Assembly (NCBI GenBank): GCA_958450325.1
Contig: OY288257.1
Location: 60,775,938 to 60,839,937 of the forward strand
Direction: 5' to 3'
Origin: Agrostemma githago
Lineage: Eukaryota; Streptophyta; Magnoliopsida; Caryophyllales; Caryophyllaceae
DNA: 64,000 nucleotides
The position numbers were made by a program, and so were the translations under genes. Shown in pieces: positions 10,778-23,389 of the stretch. Each line of letters opens with the position of its first letter. Within the stretch, counting starts at the first letter, position 1. Below the pieces are notes generated by a model, which had not been told where the DNA came from, did no database searches, and saw only the letters and a list, made by a program, of their open reading frames with translations.

Positions 10778-12515
10778 GCTGGCATGCACTAAAGTAATTT
10801 ATTTTTGTTTTTCTATAGAGTACAGGAGTATTTAAGTCATTATAACTTTAAAACGATTACATCCCATTACGAAAGAGACCAAGTATTAACTCAAAAGTGT
10901 ACGAGTATTTGGTTGATAGAATGGTGTGGTGTTGAGTGCAGTAATTAAGGCAATAATACAAAGTACGGAGTAGCATTTAGGTGCAATAATAACTGTATTT
11001 ATTGATATTTTTTTAACCAGCTGTCCACATTGATGATATCATTAAGCAGCCTACGTACAGCCTCTTTGGACAAATCTTAGCTTCCTTCACGTACAATCTC
11101 CATACAAACTACAAAGAATTACGGAGTAGAAAACAAAGTATTCAAGGGATGATGTAAACAAAGGAAAATTAAGGGAAGGATATATAGGGTGAGTTACAAT
11201 ACTATTCTAATTAAATATCACTCACAAATTCTTTTTTAAGACGGATATATCTGTTATAAACGTATGAGGGGTTAAGTATGGTAGAAAAGAAAAAGCTCAT
11301 GTGCCTAATTATTAACAAAATTCTTGTCTTAACTAACTAAATGAAAGTTTATTTATTTGACCCGTTTTGTTCCAAAGACGAATAATTCTGCCATAAGGAA
11401 GACAAAATGGAATACCAATTATGTGTATACAAATTACAAAAGTTGATTTCTTTAAATATGGATGACAATCCCAATTTGCAATTATAAGTTTGAATTTTTA
11501 GGTGGAATATTTCAAAAACAAAAGTTTAAATGAACTTAATTACCTAAGCCAAACATATAGTATTAGGGATCAACGATAACAATGTTACTCTGAATATAGA
11601 ACAGGAGTACACGGCCAATCACGTTTACCATAATGAGTTACCCCATGGTCTAGACTCTAGAATGAATGGGCTAAAAGATAACGAGTTACCCTATTTGATA
11701 TTCTATGCGTAAAAGAGAAAACAACTTGTTCAAAACAATTACTCGTACAAAAGTAAAAAATACAACTTCAATACAATTACAAAAGTAAAAAAATTATCAT
11801 GATAAATTATATTCGTAGATGTCACTTTTCTGCTTCTTCGGTGTTGTAAATCTTGAACCTATTTTAACATATTGGTGAAGTTTAGTATCTGACGGTTAAT
11901 ATGTTGTTTGGAGTGTTTGACTAATGACATATATATTGAAATACTTGTAAAAATATATTAGGGTTCAATATGTTATTTTGAAATATGTTGCTCCCACAGC
12001 ATATTGTGTTAGTACATTAAAGAGTATAAAATGTGTCCACTTTACACTTTACAAAAATATTACGGAGTAGTACTAGTTTCATATATTGAATCAATTATTT
12101 GTTCGTCCAATATTAATCTAAAACTATCCATTTCCAAACGCCTCCAAAATACTCAGTAATTGAATGTTTGCAATATTTTGGACAAATTTGAGTGGAATAT
12201 TGTATGGGATGGTTGTGGAATGTGGATGAGTGTAATATTTCTTTGGACAAATTTGGTTGGCAGCAATAATATTTTGGGCATTTGCATGCCTGGCCGCAAT
12301 ATAATGAGTATGTTTTGGACATATTTGTAACGTGCCATGAAACATACCGTAAACATATACGGAGAGTTAGTGACTTGCGTTTTACAGGCTTATTCGGATT
12401 TTCAGTGTACTCGAGAACGGTATAATATAAGTATAAAGGTGTGGAGGATACGCTTGTATAATCCATTATCGAGTTCATGAGATTATAGACAAGTTATGAT
12501 ATCTTGTGTATATTA
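10778..12515. other. Intergenic, AT-rich
   Basis: AT-rich spacer with several TACGGAGTA-type octamers. Overlapping minus-strand ORFs near 12113-12478 have no recognisable signature. No gene is supported. Confidence 0.5.
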
Positions 12516-12605
12516 CTCCCTTCTGTCACTATTTTTTGTCCTATTCCATTAAAATATTCCTCATAAATATTCATGAAATGGAGTAAAATATAATGACCGA
12601 AGTAG
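12516..12605. mobile_element. Small Stowaway-like MITE
   Basis: A 90-bp AT-rich element has inverted ends CTCCCTTCTGTCACTAT and ATAATGACCGAAGTAG (imperfect) and TA on both flanks (12514-12515 and 12606-12607). It is non-coding. Confidence 0.65.
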
Positions 12606-13910
12606 TATGTGATTAAATATACAAGTGTTTTATATACTTACTTTAGTTATACTTAGTCAAAATCCCTCAAACATATGAGAAAATGGATAGATAAGTCCTT
12701 CCGATCGGGAGGAGTGGTAGTCATGGTCGGGATTAGTTTTGATCTAAATTGAGAATTGCCTCTAGGGGGCTTCCCGACTAGGACGGTCTAGTCCCGACTG
12801 GGATGACTCGTTTTTGACCATGTTCTGTTTTATCTTGTTTTGACGATTGTTGGTTAGTTTTCAGAGGAAACCAACGTGTCCTTATATATATTTCAAATTA
12901 CAATGTATTCCGTATATATAAGATGTGTGTGCAAAAAGTTTTAGAGAGAAGTCAGAGAGGAGAGGAGAGAGAAGGGGATATCCAAAAAAAAAAACCCTAA
13001 CCCTAACCCTTCTTCCCCAGCCGCCGCCTTACCTCATCTCCCTCTCCCTCACCCACCCACGCACCTGGCCGGAGGTATGGTCGGTTGTGCCTACCTCCGG
13101 CCAATCAATCAAGATATCTCAACCCCTTGCCCGATCCCAGATCCCCTTCGTCTCAGGTCGCCGTCGGAAGTCGCTTCTATGTGTTAGTTTTCGTCTTGTT
13201 GTTGGTCCCTCTATGAGTAGTTGGTCCCCTGCTCCCCCGCTGCCGGCCGTCGCCGTCGTCGTTATCGGCCGCCGCTGCCGGCCGTCTCCTTGTCGTGCTC
13301 TTGTCTTGACCAACCCCTTTTGATGCTGTTCGCCGGAGGATGTCTCCCCCCTCCCCTCGCCCCCTCCCCCATCCTCCGGTGGTTGTGTTTTCAAGGTCGG
13401 TTTTGTTGGTCTCTTTTGTTTTTTTTGGTTTTACTGTCATTTCTTTGTGATGGTTTGGTAGTGGGCTTGTTCTCAGGGTGGTCTCCTCTCTTTTTAGGTG
13501 GGTTCTCTCGTTTTTTTTGTCTTCAGCTTCTTTTGACGGTTTCCTTGCGTCTCTGCTGTCTGTTTTCTGGGTTTGGTCTTGGGTTCTAAGTTGGATTGAT
13601 TGATTGTGGGTGGGTGTTGGTGGTTGGAGTGTGGTTGGGCTCTTGGCTTCTTCCTCTTTTGATGCTACAAGTAATTTTAAGTCTTTTATTTGTCTTAGTA
13701 GCTGTTATTTTACTATTTTCAGTAAATCTCCCTCGCGGGATCGATCGTTGCTTTGTCTTTTTAAGTTATGTCGTTCAGGTTGGTAGCAATAATGGCCATT
13801 GTCAGTTAGCTATAATGATGGCTCTTGTCAGGGGCGACGTGCAAGCGCACCCCCCCAAACTTTTAAAATAAATAGATATTGTGTAGCCTTTTGTATCTGT
13901 ATTAGTATAG

Positions 13911-13964
13911 TAGCTCAGTGGTAAAGGTTGTTACTTCTAAGTGAGAGGCTGTGGGTTCTAATCC
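13911..13964 (+). other. tRNA-like module inside hAT-1 (A and B box)
   Basis: TAGCTCAGTGG (13911-13921) matches an RNA polymerase III A box, and GGTTCTAATCC (13954-13964) a B box. A T-rich stretch follows. I could not form a proper acceptor stem, so this is not called a functional tRNA gene. The other two hAT elements in the window have the same arrangement. Confidence 0.55.
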
Positions 13965-14261
13965 CCTTGTCAACATTTTTCTTTTTATACTAATGGTCCA
14001 CATTAACTGATATCCTCATAAATAAACATAATCTATTTATTTTCTAATAAATTTAGAAATATCTCTATTTAAAATTATTTATGCATTAATTAAGTACGAT
14101 TAATATTCTTTTACACTATTCTACGTTACGTTCAACTCAATCAGAATATCATAATATCGGGTTTTTTCAACATGAATACATGAATAAATTTTTTATTTTT
14201 TCATAACAGTTCGCCGCGCTTTTTATAAGCTTCAATTTTGTTGGTATTTAAACTTCATTTT

Positions 14262-14702
14262 TGACGGGGGTCGGCACCACAGGTATGGTCGGCAGCCGGC
14301 AGCATCATGACTGAGTCGTCATCCCGCAAGCTAAGGCCCACCGGCTCCCTCCAGCCGGAGGGAGGTCTTCGGTCTGGCTTGGGGTCCGGCGGCCGACCTC
14401 CATGTCTCGAGTCCTATAAATACCCGGAAGATATCCACCTCAAGGGGAGGATGAGCATTCTGACAACAGATCACTCACACAACATATCATCTCTCTAGAA
14501 AGTTAAGTAATATCCTCCATAATCTTACCTCTACCCTCCAATCCACATCACTGACTTGAGCGTCGGAGAGGCAACCTCGGAATCCCTCCGAGGCCCTTGT
14601 TTGCTCCCTGTGCAGGTCCGGAACTCTGGGTATACCAGGAGGGGAGAGGAAGATCGCCGGCCGTATCCGGCAGGAGGCCTTCGATTGTTTGATACCCAAA
14701 CA
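14262..14702 (+). repeat. 5' LTR of the Tat element
   Basis: Starts TGACGGGGGTCGG and ends CCCAAACA; 441 bp. It contains a TATA box at 14415. It is nearly identical to 27577-28017; I noted about six substitutions and no indels. Confidence 0.95.
14415..14422 (+). promoter_or_regulatory. TATA box in the 5' LTR
   Basis: TATAAATA in the middle of the LTR, also present in the 3' LTR. It is the likely promoter for the genomic transcript. Confidence 0.6.
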
Positions 14703-14705
14703 ATT

Positions 14706-14723
14706 TGGCGCCGTCTGTGGGGA
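14706..14723 (+). other. Primer binding site of the Tat element
   Basis: TGGCGCCGTCTGTGGGGA lies 3 bp after the 5' LTR. This sequence class is typical immediately after the LTR of many plant Gypsy elements. I do not assign the tRNA with confidence. Confidence 0.7.
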
Positions 14724-14778
14724 GATTTGAACAAAAAAGCTCCTTGCTCTAAGAAAACAAAATCGTCAAAACATCATA

Positions 14779-15549
14779 ATGACAACTCGCGACACCGCGG
14801 ACACCCTTGTTGAGGCGGAAGCCGAGCTCGAGGTTGTGGGAACCTCCCTACCGGAGGACCAAGCCCAAGACAAGGACAAAGGTAAAGGCCACTTGGCCTC
14901 AACGTCCACGCCAGCAGAGGTGCCCCCTGCAATTGTTCCATTGAACGCCTTCACCCCCGAGCAGCTGTCAGCCGGTCAGCTCTTCCTCGCTGCCCTTCTA
15001 GGGGCGACGACTCCGTCAACACCCACCGCGCGGCGCGCGAAAGAAACCCCTCAACTTGCCACCAGGATCTTCCAAAGGACCGACGTTTCGCCAAGGGAAC
15101 TCTTCCCCGAACTGCCAAGGACGATGACGCTGGAAAAAAGGAAACTGCGATACCTGGAAAAAAGTAGGCACCTGGATAATGAGCGTATCAGGCTGCGTCA
15201 TCGCCGGCGGAAATACCGATCCAGGGATCCCTCGCCGACCCGCCCGAGGACGGACTGGGGCACCCCGACACCAGCCAATATCGGGAGGGAGGGCAGCGAG
15301 TCCCCCACGAGTAGCAGACGCCGCGAAAGAAGCCGAAGTCATACCCCAACCATACATCACCGGCTGGGTCCAGGCACCCGAAAGGCCAGGAAAAGCCACA
15401 GCCCCCAGAGGACGGTTCATCATCGCCTGGGCCAGAGAGAAAGAGATGGAAGGCCTGCAAAGACCGTCCAAGACCGGCTAGGCCCTAGGGAACGTGGAAA
15501 AAGGTACGCCAGCCCCGCGAAGAGCGAGGCTCGGTATTCACCCGGCTGA
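14779..15549 (+). pseudogene. Tat gag N-terminal part (256 codons, then frameshift)
   Basis: This begins with an ATG 56 nt after the PBS. The first about 110 residues are acidic and proline-rich. A highly basic region with repeated short units of the HHRLG/QDRLG kind follows (roughly residues 130-250). The frame closes at 15549, while the reading frame one base back opens at 15489 and continues into the gag core. The join is best explained by loss of one base (or gain of two) between these positions. A programmed -1 shift is less likely because no slippery heptamer is evident. Confidence 0.75.
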
Positions 15550-18500
15550 CGAGCAGCGTTGCCCGGGAAAACAGGTATGTACCTCGGGAGAAGTCCTCCG
15601 AGCGAGAAACGTTCGTGACATGCCGGTCAGGCAGAAACACGTCCACCTCCCACGAGGAAGGGGAGGGCGAATCGAAACTGACAACGCCCGGCGTAAAAGC
15701 ACCAAAGAGAGGACGGCCGACGGTATCGCCATTTCACCCAGATATTACGGAGCACCCCATGCCCAGGGTAAAGGTACCCAATATCCAGTTCGACGGAACC
15801 GCCGACCCGGAAGACCACTTGGCGACATACGAGAGTTACATGGCCATGTACGAGCTCGATGACGCGGTGTGGTGCCGGGTGTTCCCCACCACTCTCACCG
15901 GATACGCCCAATCATGGTTCCGGGGATTGCCCCGAGAATCCATTCGGAGTTTCAGAGACCTCAGCACGGCCTTCATAGACCAATATGTCGGAAGCCGGCG
16001 CAGGCAGATCGTAACGGTGGATCTAATGACCATGAAGCAAAGGCCAAAAGAGACCATCAGGGAGTATGTTAGAAGATTCGACTTAGAGTGCCAACAAATA
16101 CGGACAATCGATGCGTCAACGGCCACCTGCGCCCTGACCCATACGATGACAGAAGGGCCTCTCAAGAGCCACTTACTCAGAGAAAGACCTACCTCGCTGG
16201 TCGAGGCCTGGCGAATCGCGGAAGGATATATGAACGAAGAGGACTACAAAGCGCGGCGTGAAGACCCCTCACCACCCAGGGTCCGACGTCCGCCTTTGGA
16301 GAGAGCTCGGAGCCCGACAGGTCAAAAGGAGCCCCAAAGAATACCGAACAGGAGCCGCGGGGAGAAAAGGTCGGAGGGAGGTCGCAGAGAAAGGTTCGAC
16401 CGTTACACCGCGCTGACCCGGCCCCGGGCAGAAATCTACGAGATAGAGAAAAACAACAAAAAATGGGGAGTCCCACGTCCCATCAGACCCGGAGCGCACG
16501 CAGATCCGAAGAAATACTGCGCTTTTCACGGCCAGACGGGGCACACAACAAAAGAATGTCGGAACCTGAAAGACGAAATTGAAGACCTCATACGTCGCGG
16601 CTCGTTGGCGGCGTATGAAGCCAGAGGCCAGCGCATCGCCATCAATAACAACACCGGCAACAATTACGGCCATGGTGCGGTTGCTGGCAATCCCAGGGAA
16701 AGAGCCGAGAAAGGAAAGGAACACAACGTCATCAATACGGTAGATAAAAAGGGGGAGGATGCCGGGACCAGCAGGAGGCAGATTAAGAACCACTTGAGAG
16801 AGCTAACCCGACATATATGCTACACCAACGAATCTAGGGAAAAAGCCATCCCAACTCTCAGTATCACGGCAGAAGACTACAAGCGAGTGACTTACCCCCA
16901 TAGTGACCCCCTGGTATTGGCCATCAAGATAGGCGACCACACAGTCAAAAGGTGCATGATAGACACGGGCGCCTACACTAACCTACTGTACAAAGAGGCG
17001 TTCGAGCAAATGGGTTTCGACAAACGGCATCTTAACCCAACGGCCGGCGCCCTGTACGGATTTTCTGGGACCGGAGTCGTTCCCATGGGAACTATCGACC
17101 TACCGGTCACGTTCGGGGAAGGAGAGGACGCAAAGACAACCACGGCCCAATTCGTAGTAGTCAACGCCAAATCCGCGTACAATGCGTTAATAGGCCGGAT
17201 AACCCTGGATGGAATGCACGCCTTGGTATCCATACGCGCCCTGACGCTGGCATACGTCACTAACAGGAACACTGAGGGAAAGCTGCACGGAGACCAGGAC
17301 TCCGCCAGAAGCTGTAACTCGGTAGCCCTCAAGCGATCCCAAGAAGAAATGAAAGGAAAGAGAAAAGCCGCCCCCGATACCGAGCAAAGACAACCGGCCC
17401 CCAAAACCCTTAAGATAAAAGGAACGAACGATCCCGACTCCGAGCGCATAGAGCCAGGCGGAGAGAGCATGGCGATAAACCTAGAGTCGGGCCGGTCCGT
17501 CCTCATAGGAACCGGCCTAGATCCGGGCTACCAAGAACGCCTCGTCAGCCTCCTGAAGGCTAACACCGACGTGTTCGCATACTCAGCTGATGAAATGACA
17601 GGGGTAGACCCGGAAGTGACGGTACACAGGCTAAACGTCAATCCTGTTTTCCGACCAGTGAAGCAGAAGAAGAGAAGCATGTCGGCAGAAAAGGACGACG
17701 CCATCCGGTGTGAGGTCGACAAGTTGATAATAGCCGGCTTCATAGAAACCTGCAACTACCCCGAGTGGCTGGCAAACGTGGTAATGGTGAGGAAGTCATC
17801 GGGCGCCTGGCGAATGTGTGTCGACTTCACCAACCTAAACAAAGCATGCCCAAAAGACTGCTACCCTCTCCCAAGGATCGACCAACTAGTAGACGCCACC
17901 AGCGGACATACCATGCTAAGCTTTCTGGACGCTTTCTCCGGATACCATCAAGTCTTCTTGTGGGAACCAGACAAGGTCAAGTGCGCGTTCATTACCAGCG
18001 CCGGGACATTCATGTACAAAATGATGCCTTTCGGACTAAAAAACACGGGTGCCACCTACCAAAGACTGGTAGACAAAATCTTCAAAGGTCAGAGAGGCAG
18101 AAACATGGAAATATACGTGGACGACGCGATCGTAAAAAGCAAAACAGACGGCGATCATCTCGACGATCTAAGGGAAACGTTCCAATCGCTGAGAAAATAC
18201 AAGATGAAGCTGAACCCTCAGAAGTGCACGTTCGGAGTAAGATCCGAAAAATTCTTAGGCTTCCTAGTAAGCGCCAGAGGAATAGACGCCAACCCGGAAA
18301 AGGTCCAGGCCATTCAGGACCTACCGGAGCCAAAAACTATCAAAGATATACAGAGGCTCACGGGAAGAATGGCGGCTCTGGCCCGTTTCATCTCAAGGGC
18401 GGCCGATAAATCCACCCCTTTCTTCGGAGTCCTCAAAGGCAACAAGCACTTCAAGTGGGGGGAGGAGCAGAGGACGGCGTTCGCTAACTTGAAAGAACAC

Positions 18501-18839
18501 TTAAAAACCCTACCGACGCTGGCACGACCAACCGAGGGTGAAAAGTTGTACGTCTACATAGCTGTCACCAGTGTCACAATCAGCGCCGTCATCCTCAGAG
18601 AGGAGGAGAAGGCCCAGCAACCGGTATATTTCATCAGTCACGCATTGGGCCCAGCAGAAAAAAATTATCCCATGGTGGAGAAGGCGACATACGCCATAGT
18701 CGTGGCCGCCCGAAAGTTGCGCCCCTACTTCGACGCACACCCGGTAACCGTCCTCACAAACATGCCCCTGGAAAAGGCATTGGAAAATTTTGAAAAGTCA
18801 GGACGAATGTTGAAATGGGCCGTGGAACTAGCGACCTAG
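15489..18839 (+). pseudogene. Tat gag core, protease, reverse transcriptase and RNase H
   Basis: A long frame continues gag and encodes, in order: the retrotransposon gag core (AQSWFRGLPRESIRSFRDLS), a zinc-binding C-x2-H-x4-H-x4-C motif at 16518-16560, aspartic protease DTGA at 16962-16973, RT with MPFGLKNTGATYQRLVDKIF and YVDD at 18114-18125, and the Gypsy RNase H (QPVYFISHALGPAEKNYPMV). The protein would form particles and copy the element's RNA. The frame ends at 18839 inside the RT/RNase H connection, and homologous sequence continues one base back. The motifs needed for RT are intact. No ATG belongs to this frame at its start, consistent with its being the continuation of 14779-15549. 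Confidence 0.88.
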
Positions 18840-20671
18840 GGATCACCTACCAGTCGAGGACGGCGATAAAAGCCCAAGCACTGGCGGACTTCATAGCCGA
18901 ATGTTCCCACTCGGAAGATGACGACCCACCATCAGAGGCATGGGAGGCCTTCACTGATGGTTCGTCCACCAGCAACGGTTCCAGAGCCGGTGTCGTCTTA
19001 ACAAGCCCCGACGGCGAAGAATTCGAACACGCACTAAGGTTCACTTTTCAAGCGTCCAACAATGAAGCCGAATACGAAGCTGTCTTAGCCGGCATCCACC
19101 TGGCCCGAGCAGCCGGAGCCAAACAAATTGTACTATCAATTGACTCACAACTGGTGCTGAACCAGATTAACGGAGAGTACGAAGCCAGGGAGCCCTCGAT
19201 GGCACTCTACCTAAAGAAAGTAAAAGAAGAGCTATCCCAACTCCAATCATACGAGATCAAACAAGTGCCTAGGTCACAGAATAACCGGGCAAACGCATTG
19301 TCAAAACTCGCAAGCTCGAGCTTACAGGATATTAGACGCTTGGTCTGGGTAGACGTCCGACAGGAAAAAAGCATCGCAGCGTCCGAGGACGGTCAGGACG
19401 ACGTCCTCAACATAGAAAGCGAAAGCGATAACGATTGGCGGACACCCATCATCGAGTATATCCTGAGCAAACAACTGCCAAAAGACCCCGCCACAGCTAA
19501 ACGAATGCCCACAACAGCCGCAAGGTACATGATATTGGATGAACAGCTCTACAAGAAAGGAACCGCTGCTCCAATACTAAGATGCTTGAAACCAGAAGAG
19601 GCGGCAGAAGTGCTGGATGACATCCACTCGGGGATGTGCGGACACCATATAGGGGGCAGAAACCTGGCACATAAGGCGGTCAGAGCGGGCTACTACTGGC
19701 CAACCGCCATACATGATGCTCGAGAACTGACTAAAAAGTGCAGAAATTGCCAAATCCACTCACCGGTGATCCACGCGCCGGCCAGGGATCTACAGCCCAT
19801 CCTGAGCCCTATCCCCTTCGCCCAATGGGGGATGGATATACTAGGGCCCTTCCCTACAGCAACCGGGAACAGGAAGTTCGTAATAGTGGCAGTGGATTAC
19901 TTCTCAAAATGGATAGAAGCAGAAGCCGTTCCTAATATCACGGAACCGGCCGTGCGCAAAGTGATATGGCGAAACGTCATAACCCGATTCGGCGTACCCA
20001 AGGTACTGGTCTTCGATCATGGCCGGCAATTCGATAACCCTCCACTAAGAGAATGGCTAGGGGGATTTGGGACTGCCGTGGCATACTCAGCCGTCTGCCA
20101 TCCGCAAACCAACGGCCAGGCCGAGGCGGCCAACAAACAAATTCTCAACGGACTGAGAAAGATGCTGGAAGACCTCAAAGGGAGATGGGCAGATGAGTTA
20201 CCGAGTGTCCTCTGGTCCCTAAGAACGACGCAGAAGGCGGCAACAGGACACTCGCCGTTCGGCCTAGTATATGGGGCAGAAGCCCTCCTCCCCATAGAAA
20301 CGCGCGTTCCCTCCGCCCGTAGCAAATATTATGAGGGCGACAGGAATGAGGCGACCATGGAAGAAGCCCTGGATCTGGTGGAGGAAACCAGTGAGGAGGC
20401 GCGCGTAAACCTGGTGGCATATCAACAACGCATGAGAAAGGCTTATAACCAGAGGGTAAACCACCGAAGGTTCCAGGTGGGTGACTTAGTCCTGAGGAAA
20501 TCCGCGGCAGTCGGCAAGGCAAACGAACACGGAAAGCTTAGCGCCAACTGGGAAGGGCCATATGAGATCACTAAGGTCCTAGGACCAAGTACATACAAGC
20601 TGAAAGACAGAGAAGGACGGGACTTACCGTCACACTGGAACGCCGACACCGTCAGGAGGTACTACGTCTGA
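18840..20671 (+). pseudogene. Tat second RNase H and integrase
   Basis: The frame (open from 18815) continues pol after a frameshift near 18830-18840. It carries the additional archaeal-type RNase H (AFTDGSSTSNGSRAGVVL, NNEAEYEAVLAGIHLA, SIDSQLVLNQI) that marks the Tat lineage. Integrase follows: an HHCC zinc finger (HHIGG...CRNC), the catalytic core starting WGMDILGPF, a second Asp in VFDHGRQF (most relatives have Asn after the Asp), and the Glu in NGQAEAANKQ. The C-terminal part is basic and ends RRYYV. The integrase appears full length. Without restored pol upstream it has no in-frame start, so the copy is probably inactive. Confidence 0.88.
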
Positions 20672-20883
20672 ACAAGCAGACGAAACGTTGTACTGAACCT
20701 CGGCAGGGTACCATCGGGCCTGTCGACAACCCTGCCACCAGAAACTTGTAAAAATTTTAATAAGGAAGGCTCTGTTTGCTAGATCTACTTGCTCTTCGTT
20801 CACTATGTTCTCGACCAGCAAGCAGGGGGCAATAAGGGGGGAGCCCCTATTCGCCTATCACCAAGAATGGACCCCCCACCAAA

Positions 20884-23389
20884 ACGACCAAATCTCCCCC
20901 ACCCAAAGTGTGGGGGCATAAGTCGTGAACCGACTGTGGCCTGACCACAGCCGGCCTACCGACCAAATCTCCCCCACCCAAAGTGTGGGGGCATGAGTCG
21001 AAAACCGACTGTGGCCCGACCACAGCCGGCCTACCGACCAAATCTCCCCCACCCAAAGTGTGAGGGCATGAGTCGGGAACCGACTGTGGCCCGACCACAG
21101 CCGGCCTACCGACCAAATCTACCCCACCCAAAGTGTGGGGGCATGATTCGGGAATCGACTGTGGCCCGACCACAGCCGGCCTACCGACCAAATCTCCCCC
21201 ACCCAAAGTGTGGGGGCATGAGTCGTGAACCGACTGTGGCCCGACCACAGCCGGCCTACCGACCAAATCTCCCCCACCCAAAGTGTGGGGGCATGAGTCG
21301 TGAACCGACTGTGGCCCGACCACAGCCGGCCTACCGACCAAATCTCCCCCACCCAAAGTGTGGAGGCATGAGCCGGGAACCTGTGGCCCGACCACAGCCG
21401 GCCTACCGACCAAATCTCCCCCACCCAAAGTGTGGGGGCATGAGTCGGGAACCGACTGTGGCCCGACCACAGCCGGCCTACCGACCAAATCTCCCCCACC
21501 CAAAGTGTGGGGGCATGAGTCGGAAACCGACTGTGGCCCGACCACAGCCGGCCTACCGACCAAATCTCCCCCACCCAAAGTGTGGGGGCATGAGTCGCGA
21601 ACCGACTGTGGCCCGACCACAGCCGGCCTACCGACCAAATCTCCCCCACCCAAAGTGTGGGGGCATGATTCGGGAACCGACTGTGGCCCGACCACAGCCG
21701 GCCTACCGACCAAATCTCCCCCACCCAAAGTGTGGGGGCATGAGTCGTGAACCGACTGTGGTCCGACCACAGCCGGCCTACCGACCAAATCTCCCCCACC
21801 AAAAGTGTGGGGGCATGAGTCGTGAACCGACTGTGGCCCGACCACAGCCGGCCTACCGACCAAATCTCCTCCACCCAAAGTGTGGGGGCATGAGTCGGGA
21901 ACCGACTGTGGCCCGACCACAGCCGGCCTACCGACCAAATCTCCCCCACCCAAAGTGTGGGGGAATGAGTCGGGAACCGACTGTGGCCCGACCACAGCCG
22001 GCCTACCGACCAAATCTCCCCACCCAAAGTGTGGGGGCATGAGTCGGGAACCGACTGTGGCCCGACCACAGCCGGCCTACCGACCAAATCTCCCCCACCC
22101 AAAGTGTGGGGGCATGAGTCGGGAACCGACTGTGGCCCGACCACAGCCGGCCTACCGACCAAATCTCCCCCACCCAAAGTGTGGGGGCATGAGTCGGGAA
22201 CCGACTGTGGCCCGACCACAGCCGGCCTACCGACCAAATCTCCCCCACCCAAAGTGTGGGGGCATGAGTCGGGAACCGACTGTGGCCCGACCACAGCCGG
22301 CCTACCGACCAAATCTCCCCCACCCAAAGTGTGGGGGCATGAGTCGGGAACCGACTGTGGCCCGACCACAGCCGGCCTACCGACCAAATCTCCCCCACCC
22401 AAAGTGTGGGGGCATGAGTCGGGAACCGACTGTGGCCCGACCACAGCCGGCCTACCGACCAAATCTCCCCCACCCAAAGTGTGGGGGCATGAGTTGGGAA
22501 CCGACTGTGGCCCGACCACAGCCGGCCTACCGACCAAATCTCCCCCACCCAAAGTGTTGGGGCATGAGTCGGGAACCGACTGTGGCCCGACCACAGCCGG
22601 CCTACCGACCAAATCTCCCCCACCCAAAGTGTGGGGGCATGAGTCGGGAACCGACTGTGGCCCGACCACAGCCGGCCTACCGACCAAATCTCCCCCACCC
22701 AAAGTGTGGGGGCATGAGTCGGGAACCGACTGTGGCCCGACCACAGCCGGCCTACCGACCAAATCTCCCCCACCCAAAGTGTGGGGGCATAAGTCGGGAA
22801 CCGACTGTGGCCCGACCACAGCCGGCCTACCGACCAAATCTCCCCCACCCAAAGTGTGGGGGCATAAGTCGGGAACCGACTGTGGCCTGACCACAGCCGG
22901 CCTACCGACCAAATCTCCCCCACCCAAAGTGTGGGGGCATAAGTCGGGAACCGAGTGTGGCCCGACCACAGCCGGCCTACCGACCAAATCTCCCTCACCC
23001 AAAGTGTGGGGGCATAAGTCGGGAACCGACTGTGGCCTGACCACAGCCGGCCTACCGACCAAATCTCCCCCACCCAAAGTGTGGGGGCATAAGTCGGGAA
23101 CCGACTGTGGCCTGACCACAGCCGGCCTACCGACCAAATCTCCCCCACCCAAAGTGTGGGGGCATAAGTCGGGAACCGATTGTGGCCTGACCAAAGCCGG
23201 CCTACCGACCAAATCTCCCCCACCCAAAGTGTGGGGGCATAAGTTGGGAACCGACTGTGGCCTGACCACAGCCGGCCTACCGACCAAATCTCCCCCTCCC
23301 AAAGTGTGGGGGCATAAGTCGGGAACCGATTGTGGCCCGACCACAGCCGGCCTACCGACCAAATCTCTCACCCAAAGTGTGGGGGCATA
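20884..23389. repeat. Tandem array of a 75-bp hairpin-rich repeat (33 full units and a partial)
   Basis: Unit starts step by 75 bp from 20884 to 23355. There are two exceptions, 72 bp (21334 to 21406) and 74 bp (22006 to 22080). Each unit holds three inverted repeats in series: CCCCCAC/GTGGGGG with a 7-nt loop, GTCGG/CCGAC with a 3-nt loop, and CTGTGG/CCACAG with a 5-nt loop. Because 75 is a multiple of 3, stop-free frames run through the array on both strands. These are not genes. Variants are ordered: units near 22.1-22.7 kb are almost identical, left units carry GTGAACC variants, and right units carry CATAAG and CCTGACC variants. Tandem arrays in the 3' untranslated region are known in Tat/Ogre elements and can seed satellites. 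Confidence 0.97.

Noticed and set aside
12985..13010. Telomere-like CCCTAA repeats
   Set aside because: Only about three units, inside the leader-like part of a retroposon; too short for an interstitial telomere.
12925..13589. Overlapping ORFs in the GC-rich 5' part of the retroposon
   Set aside because: Low-complexity Pro/Ser/Arg translations in several frames on both strands, typical of GC-rich untranslated DNA. No domain.
13905..13975. tRNA gene in hAT-1 (and likewise near 45916 and 62212)
   Set aside because: A and B boxes are good, but the acceptor stem and anticodon arm do not form properly by eye. Called tRNA-like only.
18815..18839. Programmed -1 frameshift between RT and second RNase H
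   Set aside because: No clear slippery heptamer in the overlap, and gag shows a similar jump elsewhere; simple one-base lesions are more likely.
20884..23389. Regular repeat array considered as CRISPR-like
   Set aside because: Units are contiguous with no unique spacers, and the array sits in the 3' region of a plant LTR retrotransposon.
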